From Bacillota bacterium (GTDB lineage Bacteria; Bacillota; UBA994), in assembly GCA_009773495.1 (NCBI GenBank), contig WSXW01000029.1, forward strand, positions 1-58,640: 58,640 nucleotides of DNA. Reading direction: 5' to 3'. The position numbers and the translations under genes are program-made. Under the pieces are notes generated by a model. That model ran no database searches. It was not told the origin of the DNA and was given only the letters and a program-made list of their open reading frames with translations. This document shows, one piece after another, positions 17,471 through 26,319 of the stretch. Each line of letters opens with the position of its first letter. Positions within the stretch are counted from its first letter, which is position 1.

Positions 17471-18388
17471 ATGTATTTTCTTAACGATGAAGAAAGAAAG
17501 CTATTGCTGCGTAAGTTGTTGCCAAAATCAAGGGCGGAAGCAGCAGTTGCGGATGAACTGCGAGGGTGGAATTGGCACCAGCCGCCACTTGAGCCTCTCT
17601 ATGATTTAAAGCTTGCTGTTTACGAAGTGGCGGGGCAATATTGTTCCAGTGGCAGGGATTTGTTCTTGCGAAAAGTAAGGGGAGCAAAACTCATAGCCAA
17701 TTCAGAAATGCAAGCAGGCAGCCTGCTGCACGAGACTGTGGCGCTTGCGCTAACCAGCGCTAAGAGATTGCTTTACACCTATGGCATCGAGCGCGTGGAC
17801 CAAGTCTTAAAGGATATTGTTCAAGTTCCAAATGCTCTCATTAGTAAGGCTGGCGTAGGCGATCGGCGGGTGTACAATGAAATTTTGGTCAAAGCAGCGT
17901 GGGTGTATGAGTATAATAGCATAGCGTCGCGCCTGCAAAGTTATCTTTCTCGCTTTCCCTACATAAGCGTTGATTCGCTTGTCACCCTTGCTTTGCCTAT
18001 TGTTCTCGAGCAGAGGCTAGACGGCAGTTTTTTAGGGCTGTCTAAAGGAATCAGTACAGACGCTTATGTATTCTCAGAGCCAATGGTTCTCGATATGAAG
18101 CTTGGCTTGCCTCGTCCATTCCACAGGCTGAGTACAACAGGCTACGCTTTGGCCATGGAGTCACTATATGAGTTTCCGGTCAGCCTAGGGTGTACAGTTT
18201 ACGTTGAATACAAGAATAACCGCATCCACGTTAATAAGGACATGTATATTATTAGCGATGAACTTCGGCAGTGGTTTATTGATTCGCGCGATGAACGAAT
18301 GCGTATGGTAGTCGAAGAAATAGATCCCGGAGTGTCAAATAATTGCTATGATACATGCCCGATGAGAACTGCGTGTAAAGGGGTCTAA
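17471..18388 (+). CDS. csa1: Csa1-type Cas4-family protein (second Cas4)
   Basis: The 305-residue protein resembles Csa1, the Cas4-like family usually seen with type I-A adaptation genes: MYFLNDEERKLLLRKLLP, ELRGWNWHQPP, and a cysteine in QYCSSGRD (C58). A C-terminal cluster C292, C296, C302 follows (CYDTCPMRTAC), giving four cysteines for an iron-sulphur cluster. LDMKLG near residue 213 may be part of the nuclease site. The ATG follows GAGGTGAAG. It is the last gene before the leader and is co-oriented with cas4. In Pyrococcus two Cas4 proteins define the two ends of a new spacer, and a similar division of labour is plausible here. Confidence 0.8.
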   Translation: MYFLNDEERKLLLRKLLPKSRAEAAVADELRGWNWHQPPLEPLYDLKLAVYEVAGQYCSSGRDLFLRKVRGAKLIANSEMQAGSLLHETVALALTSAKRLLYTYGIERVDQVLKDIVQVPNALISKAGVGDRRVYNEILVKAAWVYEYNSIASRLQSYLSRFPYISVDSLVTLALPIVLEQRLDGSFLGLSKGISTDAYVFSEPMVLDMKLGLPRPFHRLSTTGYALAMESLYEFPVSLGCTVYVEYKNNRIHVNKDMYIISDELRQWFIDSRDERMRMVVEEIDPGVSNNCYDTCPMRTACKGV

Positions 18389-18390
18389 AC

Positions 18391-18423
18391 ATTGGACTGC
18401 CGCGATTGCCGCGGCAGTCCAAT
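18391..18423 (+). terminator. Terminator hairpin at the end of the cas operon
   Basis: ATTGGACTGCCGCG (18391-18404) and CGCGGCAGTCCAAT (18410-18423) form a perfect 14-bp stem with a 5-base loop, directly after csa1. There is no T-run, so it may instead be an RNA-stabilising or bidirectional structure. Confidence 0.55.
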
Positions 18424-18665
18424 GCCTGTTGATTAACAAGGCTTGCGCGAGGACACTCATGTGGAAATTTGGAAACATATCTATGATCAGCAGGAAAAGC
18501 TGGTGCAGATCGAGAAAGAATATAGAGAAGAATATTGGTGCACTCGAAGGAAGGGCGGGTTTTTGTGCAGAAATGCTTTATTCGGGAGAAACGGTTCTTT
18601 TAGCTATTTGTACAATGCTGCAAACTTAGCTGTAGCAAGGGGTTATTGGCTTCTAATTTAACGGG
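18424..18665 (+). promoter_or_regulatory. CRISPR leader region
   Basis: About 240 bases between the csa1 hairpin and the first repeat, on the side where the repeats are intact, so it must hold the leader and array promoter. The 5' half (18440-18530) translates to a short helical peptide (HVEIWKHIYDQQEKLV) that may be a gene scrap or chance. The last 60 bases are A/T-richer. I could not fix a promoter with confidence. Confidence 0.6.
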
Positions 18666-21664
18666 ATTGCATTCACTACCCCGATGAGTAGGGGACTGAA
18701 ACTACGGCAACGGTAACCTGACCGCATCAAACGGCCCGATTGCATTCACTACCCCGATGAGTAGGGGACTGAAACATCTGCCGGTGCGATAACTAGCATT
18801 GTATTGCTATCAATTGCATTCACTACCCCGATGAGTAGGGACTGAAAATGAACTTCTCGCGGTCAAACCAACCTGGCACAATTGCATTCACTACCCCGAT
18901 GAGTAGGGGACTGAAACTCGAGGGCTGCAGCGAGGGTAGAGATTTGGCCGTCATTGCATTCACTACCCCGATGAGTAGGGGACTGAAACTCCGCAGAAGG
19001 GAAAGCGGAACTAGGCCAGTACCGATTGCATTCACTACCCCGATGAGTAGGGGACTGAAACCAACATACCGGCTTTAGGTGGTTTACCGCGTGGGAATTG
19101 CATTCACTACCCCGATGAGTAGGGGACTGAAACAGCGCAGCATCATCGTCCTGGTCAGCGAACTTGTGCATTGCATTCACTACCCCGATGAGTAGGGGAC
19201 TGAAACCCGCCCATTGCAACACGCCAGCGGCCTCACGTTCGAATTGCATTCACTACCCCGATGAGTAGGGGACTGAAACGGTAGTGATGATACAGTGGGG
19301 CGATCTCGGCGCGATTGCATTCACTACCCCGATGAGTAGGGGACTGAAACGTCGCACTGGCTGCACCTCTTATGCCTGTCGCACTATTGCATTCACTACC
19401 CCGATGAGTAGGGGACTGAAACTGGGTGTTAGTATGCGCTACGTCCGAATGCGTGTTATTGCATTCACTACCCCGATGAGTAGGGGACTGAAACGCCCGG
19501 AATACTCCTTCCCCGTGTACACATTGACCCTATTGCATTCACTACCCCGATGAGTAGGGGACTGAAACCTTAAAAATGAGCGTTCCATAATCGTCTAACA
19601 CCCATTGCATTCACTACCCCGATGAGTAGGGGACTGAAACCTTTTATTAGTTCCTGCATGGTGTCTTCGTGGACAGATTGCATTCACTACCCCGATGAGT
19701 AGGGGACTGAAACCTCTATTTTTTCAGATTCGCGTGCTTCGCGTGCTTCATTGCATTCACTACCCCGATGAGTAGGGGACTGAAACCTCCAACGCGCAAC
19801 ACAGCGCATGAGTAAAAGACATTGCATTCACTACCCCGATGAGTAGGGGACTGAAACCCGGCACGGCCACAGACAGAACGTTTTGCTGCAAGATTGCATT
19901 CACTACCCCGATGAGTAGGGGACTGAAACTGGATAACGAACCATGCCTTGCGCAACGCGTCATAATTGCATTCACTACCCCGATGAGTAGGGGACTGAAA
20001 CTCGCGAGTATACTAGGGTCTTCTAGTAAAGCAGCCACATTGCATTCACTACCCCGATGAGTAGGGGACTGAAACATCCAAACAGTCCGCTGATGGTGTT
20101 TAACCTACCATATTGCATTCACTACCCCGATGAGTAGGGGACTGAAACGTAGCGGTGCTTACTTTGACGTTCTTCAAAACATGATTGCATTCACTACCCC
20201 GATGAGTAGGGGACTGAAACATAAGGACAAGCCAATTAGTGTATAACAGTCGCTAGATTGCATTCACTACCCCGATGAGTAGGGGACTGAAACCTTTAAG
20301 CATGGCCGGGTGAATAAGGTCGTTCTGATTGCATTCACTACCCCGATGAGTAGGGGACTGAAACACGACAGACACAGAATGTTTTAAGTTGGTTAATAAA
20401 TTGCATTCACTACCCCGATGAGTAGGGGACTGAAACATGTCTTTCTTCTTGTATGTGCAAACCCACTCGCATATTGCATTCACTACCCCGATGAGTAGGG
20501 GACTGAAACTATTGTAGCTATCAGGAATCTCGCCACCCCATTCGATTGCATTCACTACCCCGATGAGTAGGGGACTGAAACATAATCATGTTCCCACCAC
20601 CTCTGCAATTAAATTGATTGCATTCACTACCCCGATGAGTAGGGGACTGAAACAGCAAGACCCTCATCTGTTATTGTGACTTCGTCACATTGCATTCACT
20701 ACCCCGATGAGTAGGGGACTGAAACTATCTATATCTACTACCTGCACATCGAGGCAAGGTATTGCATTCACTACCCCGATGAGTAGGGACTGAAACTTCA
20801 TAAACTTTATAAACCGTTCGGCCTGTGGCTGATTGCATTCACTACCCCGATGAGTAGGGGACTGAAACGTTGTCGCCATCTAGGAACTTAGCGGCTTCTT
20901 TTAGAATTGCATTCACTACCCCGATGAGTAGGGGACTGAAACTTTGTTAGCCAAACTACATGCGCACTCATCCCGCTAATTGCATTCACTACCCCGATGA
21001 GTAGGGGACTGAAACACAACATCTTCTCGTAATTTCGTATAGTTTCATATGATTGCATTCACTACCCCGATGAGTAGGGGACTGAAACTGATACGTTCTT
21101 CCAACAAGCTGAAACGCTCTTCCAATTGCATTCACTACCCCGATGAGTAGGGGACTGAAACAGCTGTAATAGCCCCGCGCTCGGTTTTTAGCCACGAATT
21201 GCATTCACTACCCCGATGAGTAGGGGACTGAAACCTAGGACTACACCAGAGTTTTCGAGCAATCCGTTTTTATTGCATTCACTACCCCGATGAGTAGGGG
21301 ACTGAAACGTGTCTAACTGGCCATAACTCGACGAGGTCGTCGTCATTGCATTCACTACCCCGATGAGTAGGGGACTGAAACACGCCGCCAATCTCTCGTT
21401 ATAACTCATCTCTTCAATTGCATTCACTACCCCGATGAGTAGGGGACTGAAACTTTTTAACGTCAGCCGGGATGTTGTCTCGGGCCGCTATTGCATTCAC
21501 TACCCCGATGAGTAGGGGACTGAAACTTAACTATCGTTTCTTGAAGACGTGGGGCAATTGCATTGCATTCACTACCCCGATGAGTAGGGGACTGAAACAC
21601 TTGTGATATGCTATCTCTTCCTCGGTCAGGCACATTGCATTCACTACCCCGATGAGTAGGGGAC
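18666..21664 (+). CRISPR. CRISPR array, 42 repeats of 37 bp, 41 spacers
   Basis: I counted 42 repeat starts, from 18666 to 21634. The repeat begins ATTGCATTCACTACCCCG and ends TAGGGGACTGAAAC. Apart from one 32-base spacer (the third), spacers are about 34-37 bases. The 3' end GAAAC, the terminal degenerate repeat at 21634-21664 (matches for 31 bases, then diverges) and the nearby cas genes all place the leader upstream and transcription on the plus strand. The expected 8-nt crRNA handle is ACTGAAAC. Repeats 3 (18813) and 30 (20761) lack one G of the GGGG, and repeat 3 also loses its last C. CCCC/GGGG can form a small stem. Both flanking systems probably use this array. Confidence 0.98.
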
Positions 21665-21812
21665 CCTACTTGAAGTAAGAAGTTGGAAGTTGGGTGGATA
21701 CCAGGTAGCTGACCCAATAAGTGCGTCATCGGCTGCGCTTAGTCGTTACATTGGCAATTGTATCAATACTCGTGAAACTTGCAGGAACTTGAGTATGCTG
21801 TGTGGAAATAAG

Positions 21813-21862
21813 AATAGCCGCATCACGCATGCCACCAACGAGGCATGTGTGATGCGGCTATT
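21813..21862 (+). terminator. 21-bp inverted repeat between array and type III-B operon
   Basis: 21813-21833 and 21842-21862 are complementary over 21 bases with one G-U pair, around an 8-base loop (ACCAACGA). It begins about 150 bases after the last repeat and ends 41 bases before the CARF gene. The downstream TTTGTATTTG is U-rich. It probably stops the array transcript; it also lies where a leader of the type III-B operon would be. Confidence 0.6.
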
Positions 21863-21903
21863 TGTATTTGAATGCGGTAAATGTATCCGAAAGGGGAAAT
21901 ATC

Positions 21904-23424
21904 ATGAACTGTTTTATTATTAATCTCGGAAATAGCGACATAAATTATGAGTCTCTTACCTCGGAATTACTGGCAGCTAACATAGAGACCGAAAGAAAAG
22001 AAGGGTGGGATTATCGGGCGATTGCAAAATGGATTTCCCAAAATTATGAGACGTCTAGGCATAAAATTGATTTTCCTATTGTTAAGCAGATATTAAAGCA
22101 GGCTACGCGAGACGATCTTGTGATGCTTATTGGGACTGACCAGCATAACAAAATGAGCAAAAGTGATACTTATCCGGCGGGGGAGCTGTTAAAGAAGGTT
22201 TTGCAGGATGGTTTTTGGGACGACAATCGTAATAGAAGTTTTCCTAATGTGACTGTTAGAAAATTGTTATCCCCTGCGAATTTAGACAAAACCTACAAGT
22301 TCTACCTCAATTTGCTGGAGAATGATGCAGATCTTAAAGCCATCAGAGGGCACGTCTATGGGAGTATAACCGGGGGCACTCAGCAAATGAACTCTGCGCT
22401 ATTGATGGTCGGTGTTCAAGTCTATAATGATAGATTTAGCGCCTTATATGTTCCTAAAGAAGAAAATGACAAATCAGGTCAGGTAGAGCAGTTATCCATA
22501 TCTGGCAATTTAGTGCGAAAAACTAAATATGATTTCCTCTTAACAGGGCTTGCTACTGCATTAAACAGGAGAGATTATATTGCGATTGTTGACATTCTTA
22601 ACGATAACAGTGAACTGCTTGCCGCTTTCCCCCAAGCCCCTTGGCGTTATTTAAGAAAATTTGTCACGCTTCTGCAACTGCGGCTGAATTTTGACTTTGG
22701 TTGCGCGGTGCTCGTAGCGGACAAGGTAGGGGCACTCTCTAAGGAAGACGCAGGCGTAAATTGGTATGTGAATAGCGTAAGGAACGAGTTACTTTATCTT
22801 AAGGAAGCGGTTGAAACAGAAGACTACCAGCGTAATGCTAAACAACAATGCCTACTTATTCGTGAGTTATATGCTAATCTCCAGTGGAAACTTGAGCGAA
22901 ACGAGTGGGCTGACGTTTTATCTCGTATCTTCAGGTATCAAGAGGCAGTTCTTTATTATATATGCAGTACAAACGGGGCTCAATTCAGTGTCGGGGGTAA
23001 GGAGGCCAGAAAATTATATTTTGATCCGGCGTGGATCAGTCAGCACCCAGAGATAGGAGGCTATTTGCTAAACAAAAATATCATTGTTGATTGTCCTGTC
23101 AATCGTCACAACCTCTTAGGCGTGGCAAAGTTTTTAGCACAGCAAGCCGAGGCGCGTGATTTTGTAAAGTCAATTGAAAAATGGGAAAAACTTGCAGACT
23201 TGCGTAACAAGTCTGTGGTAGGGCATGGTTTTCGAGGCGTATCAAGTGAACATGTTTTGCATGAAGGGCAATTGGGGACAGTCGATGACTTAATTAAGAA
23301 GCTAATTAAAGAGCAGGAGAAACTGGGTTTCGCACCAGAAAGTCATTATGATGCAGCAAAAAAACACATCGATCGGATTCTGCAAAAGATGCGCAAGGCC
23401 AAACCTCAGGATGCACAGTTATGA
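21904..23424 (+). CDS. CARF-HEPN ribonuclease (Csm6/Csx1-like)
   Basis: Proteins of this type bind cyclic oligoadenylate made by Cas10 through an N-terminal CARF domain and then degrade RNA with a C-terminal HEPN domain. The 506-residue protein begins MNCFIINLGNSD, and has the CARF signature SITGGTQQM at T156-T159. Near the C-terminus is the HEPN motif R434-N435...H441 (LRNKSVVGHG), which fits R-X4-6-H. The start is ATG 21904 after AAAGGGGA; the upstream TTG lies in the hairpin region. It is the first gene of the type III-B operon, 46 bases before cmr1. The family could be Csm6, Csx1 or the TIGR02710 group; the CARF-HEPN call is firmer than the subfamily. Confidence 0.82.
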   Translation: MNCFIINLGNSDINYESLTSELLAANIETERKEGWDYRAIAKWISQNYETSRHKIDFPIVKQILKQATRDDLVMLIGTDQHNKMSKSDTYPAGELLKKVLQDGFWDDNRNRSFPNVTVRKLLSPANLDKTYKFYLNLLENDADLKAIRGHVYGSITGGTQQMNSALLMVGVQVYNDRFSALYVPKEENDKSGQVEQLSISGNLVRKTKYDFLLTGLATALNRRDYIAIVDILNDNSELLAAFPQAPWRYLRKFVTLLQLRLNFDFGCAVLVADKVGALSKEDAGVNWYVNSVRNELLYLKEAVETEDYQRNAKQQCLLIRELYANLQWKLERNEWADVLSRIFRYQEAVLYYICSTNGAQFSVGGKEARKLYFDPAWISQHPEIGGYLLNKNIIVDCPVNRHNLLGVAKFLAQQAEARDFVKSIEKWEKLADLRNKSVVGHGFRGVSSEHVLHEGQLGTVDDLIKKLIKEQEKLGFAPESHYDAAKKHIDRILQKMRKAKPQDAQL

Positions 23425-23470
23425 GTGCTGGTGACAAGAATGAGAATTAGATACGTTTAGGAGGGGTTGG

Positions 23471-24472
23471 ATGTTAAAGATTACATGCCAGCTAGAACTC
23501 GTGACGCCTGCCTTTTGGGCAGGAGCTGATCGGAGCCAAACGGAAATACGGACGCAGAGCATTAAAGGGCTGCTGCGGTTTTGGTGGCGGGCGATACAAC
23601 CGAACGACATAACACTATCGGAATTGGCGCAGCGAGAGGGCGCTGTCTTCGGCGCAGGCGGCGATAAGGCGCGTATCAGCAGTTTCCACCTTAATGCGCT
23701 GAATGAGGGGCATGATACCACAAAAGATAACCTGCCTCGCGTTATGCTGCCCAGAGCTAAAGGACGAGAGATAAGCATCAATATTCTAGAGTACTTAGCG
23801 TATGGGACTTACGAGTGGGAGCAAGGAGGCAACAGATTTATCAGGAGTAGGATTAAAGAGGGCACCAAACTTGAGCTAGAATTTCTCTTTAGAAAGTCAT
23901 CAACATCCAATCATGATGAAGTACTAAAGGCCTTGGAGGCATGGGTGAGTTTTGGCGGTGTTGGCTCGCGCTCTCGCAACGGCTTTGGTTCGCTAGCATT
24001 TGTTGGCCCGGTTAAGGTCAATGGAGTCGAGCGTCAAGCGGTATTATCAAAGAATCTCTTCAAAGACTGGCAGCAAGGCGATTCATGGCCGCAGTACACG
24101 GCTTTTTCAAAGAGTGCTATGCTCTTTGAAACAAAACTCGACTTTAATTCATGGTCTGAGTGCCTCGGCGAGCTGGGTAAGACATATCGTAAGTGCCGAA
24201 TGGACTTAGAGCCCCGCAACATATTTAGGGCTCGCGAGTTTCTTGGGGCTCCGCTTATTGAAGGCAAGGTCCAGCGTTCTCGTTTTGCTCGTAGAGCAAA
24301 GCCGTATTTCCTTCACGTCACTAAGGAGCAGGGGCGTTTTCGAGGACAAATACTGTTTTTGCCGTCAATATTTCACCCGAAAGATCTGGATGTAAGCACT
24401 CCTCTTGCTGTGTATAAAGACTTTAACGCATGTCTGGAACGAACGGGAACCTTGCGAAGGGTAGGTGTCTAA
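23471..24472 (+). CDS. cmr1: Type III-B RAMP protein Cmr1
   Basis: Cmr1 sits at the head of the Cmr complex near the 3' end of the crRNA. The 333-residue protein has the conserved start LELVTPAFWAGAD followed by IRTQSIKGLLRFWWRA, and the internal glycine/arginine-rich RAMP loop GVGSRSRNGFGSL. The ATG follows TAGGAGGGG. The gene overlaps cas10 by eight bases if the GTG at 24465 is used. It looks complete. Confidence 0.92.
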   Translation: MLKITCQLELVTPAFWAGADRSQTEIRTQSIKGLLRFWWRAIQPNDITLSELAQREGAVFGAGGDKARISSFHLNALNEGHDTTKDNLPRVMLPRAKGREISINILEYLAYGTYEWEQGGNRFIRSRIKEGTKLELEFLFRKSSTSNHDEVLKALEAWVSFGGVGSRSRNGFGSLAFVGPVKVNGVERQAVLSKNLFKDWQQGDSWPQYTAFSKSAMLFETKLDFNSWSECLGELGKTYRKCRMDLEPRNIFRAREFLGAPLIEGKVQRSRFARRAKPYFLHVTKEQGRFRGQILFLPSIFHPKDLDVSTPLAVYKDFNACLERTGTLRRVGV

Positions 24473-26318
24473 GGAGATGCGCTTACATTACACCTTAGGC
24501 CCAGTGCAAACCTTTGTCGCTCAAGCGCGCAAAACCCAGGACTTTTGGGCAGGTAGTTTTTTGCTTTCCTGGTTAGCAGGGCAGGCAATCTATGCCGTTC
24601 ATACCCATGGAGGAAAACTAATATTGCCTAGTGTAGTCGATGACCAAAACCGACTGATTGATGATCTGGTTAATGCTATTGATTCAGCAAAACATGGAAA
24701 AATATGGCCAAATGAGCTTCATATGGCATCGCTTCCAAATCGCTTTGCAGCCGATGTTCCTGAGGATTTCGACCCTGCGCTTTGCACCCAGGCGGTGGAA
24801 GAGACTTGGGAAAAACTATCCCAAATTATTTGGGAGCGTTACGTGCGACCGATAGCGTCGATAGGAAAAGATACCGAGGCTATTTGGCGTCGACAGGTAG
24901 GCCATTTTTGGGAGCAAAAATGGGTGATTAGTGATTTGTTCACCGATTTAGATCGTCGCAAGAGTTGGCGCACACATATTGTTCCACCCGAACCAGGCGG
25001 TAAGTGTACGCTCATGGGTTCATTTCAGGAATTGTCAGGCCATACAAGAGGTGTATTGCAGAAGTCATTTTGGGATCTGCTTGCAAGGCAGGTAGAGGGC
25101 TATCTAATCAGGGAAAACGAGCAGCTATGCGCGGTCGCTTTTATTAAGCGTGTTTTGCCCTTGGTGGCCGATGAAGTAATTGGCCGCGTTCCACAACAGT
25201 ATCCTTCAACGCGTTTCTTGGCCGCAATTCCTTGGTTACAGAGCTTGCCGCATACACCAGAGGTTCACAGAGATATAGCCAGCTACGTAGAACTGGTGCA
25301 GAGTTCTTGCTCGGGCTATCGGGGCGACGAGGCTAAGTCTATACCTGTGCTAACGAAGGAACTGTCTTCTGCCTCTCCTGTTAGGACGCTTGCTACATTA
25401 AAGAGCGACTTCTTCGATCGTAGCTCATTTGAGGACAAGGAGTTTTTGGAGCAGCATAAGATTTGTAATCAACGTCAATTGCTTCAGGCGTTAGATAGAG
25501 TGACAGGGCATAAACAAGTAGGAGTTCCCGGTAGATTCTATGCCATGCTTCTCATGGATGGGGATAGAATGGGGGATCATCTAAAAAAACAAGAACCTAG
25601 ATTCATAAGTGCTGCTTTAAGGCGGTTCAACTCTGTGGCCGAGAAGATAGTAGCGGGTTTTTGTGGGGTTACTGTTTATTGCGGGGGCGATGACCTGTTA
25701 GCTCTAGTGCCCCTAGATAGCGCTCTTAATGCAGCGGAAGATGTGAAAAAAGCATTTGGCACTTGTTTTATGGAAGTAGACTTAGCACTAAGGCCTTCAA
25801 TTTCCGCAGCCATAATCTATGCACATGAAGCTACGCCGCTTAAGGCTGTCTACGGGAAAATCCAACAGCTTTTAGACGAAGTGGCAAAAAATACCATCGG
25901 ACGCGACGCAGTAGCGGTGGCGGTTTGGAAAGGAAGCGGAGTAGCGCTGGAGTGGTCTCTTCCTTGGCAGAAATTATATTATGGGCAAGAACATGTAGTT
26001 GACATATTAGTGCAGGAATACCAAAAACAAGTCTTCAATAGTAGCTTCATTTATAACATACAGCAAAGATACATCAAATCCGGAAACTTTAAGATAATGG
26101 AGGATGGTTTCTGGAAAAAAGTGCTGGTAGCTGAATATCAGAAGAATGCTGAGCGCAAGTTGCCTATTGACCAAGTCGAGGCTCTCATAGATCGCCTGAC
26201 GCATGCATGTACTTGCTTTAGGAGAGATGAGAACGGTGCAATTCGCATAATTCCAGATAAATTTAGCATAGAGGGGCTCAAGTATATTAAGTTTTTGGCA
26301 GAAAAGGGGGTGGAGTAA
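24465..26318 (+). CDS. cmr2: Type III-B Cas10 (Cmr2), GGDD intact, no N-terminal HD seen
   Basis: Cas10 is the large subunit of the Cmr complex; its palm domain converts ATP to cyclic oligoadenylates when target RNA is bound. The 617-residue protein starts YTLGPVQTFVAQARKTQDFWAGS (shown in part elsewhere as GPVQ...DFWAGS), typical of Cmr2. It has LMDGDRMGDHL in the first palm region and the catalytic GGDD at residues 407-410. I find no HD nuclease motif at the N-terminus, and the protein is short beside Pyrococcus Cmr2 (871). Single-stranded DNA cleavage is therefore unlikely. GTG 24465 is preceded by GAAGGG; ATG 24477 is an alternative start. It is followed one base later by cmr3. Confidence 0.92.
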   Translation: MSKEMRLHYTLGPVQTFVAQARKTQDFWAGSFLLSWLAGQAIYAVHTHGGKLILPSVVDDQNRLIDDLVNAIDSAKHGKIWPNELHMASLPNRFAADVPEDFDPALCTQAVEETWEKLSQIIWERYVRPIASIGKDTEAIWRRQVGHFWEQKWVISDLFTDLDRRKSWRTHIVPPEPGGKCTLMGSFQELSGHTRGVLQKSFWDLLARQVEGYLIRENEQLCAVAFIKRVLPLVADEVIGRVPQQYPSTRFLAAIPWLQSLPHTPEVHRDIASYVELVQSSCSGYRGDEAKSIPVLTKELSSASPVRTLATLKSDFFDRSSFEDKEFLEQHKICNQRQLLQALDRVTGHKQVGVPGRFYAMLLMDGDRMGDHLKKQEPRFISAALRRFNSVAEKIVAGFCGVTVYCGGDDLLALVPLDSALNAAEDVKKAFGTCFMEVDLALRPSISAAIIYAHEATPLKAVYGKIQQLLDEVAKNTIGRDAVAVAVWKGSGVALEWSLPWQKLYYGQEHVVDILVQEYQKQVFNSSFIYNIQQRYIKSGNFKIMEDGFWKKVLVAEYQKNAERKLPIDQVEALIDRLTHACTCFRRDENGAIRIIPDKFSIEGLKYIKFLAEKGVE

Positions 26319-26319
26319 C

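Noticed and set aside
9035-18388. Type I-A assignment because of Csa1
   Set aside because: The large subunit has the Cst1 CXXC-CXXC pair and Cas7/Cas5 match Cst2/Cas5t, with a fused HD-helicase Cas3, which fits type I-B (Tneap).
18429-18661. Short frames in the leader (66 and 72 codons)
   Set aside because: No ribosome site or recognisable domain; the region must contain the leader and array promoter. A gene scrap cannot be excluded.
18703-21633. Self-targeting spacers against this window
   Set aside because: A visual check of several spacers found no match in the window, but this was not exhaustive and the rest of the genome is unseen.
18848-21729. Many long frames across the array (proteins with repeating SPLLIGVVNA or SPTHRGSECN)
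   Set aside because: They are translations of the CRISPR repeats in both directions, not genes.
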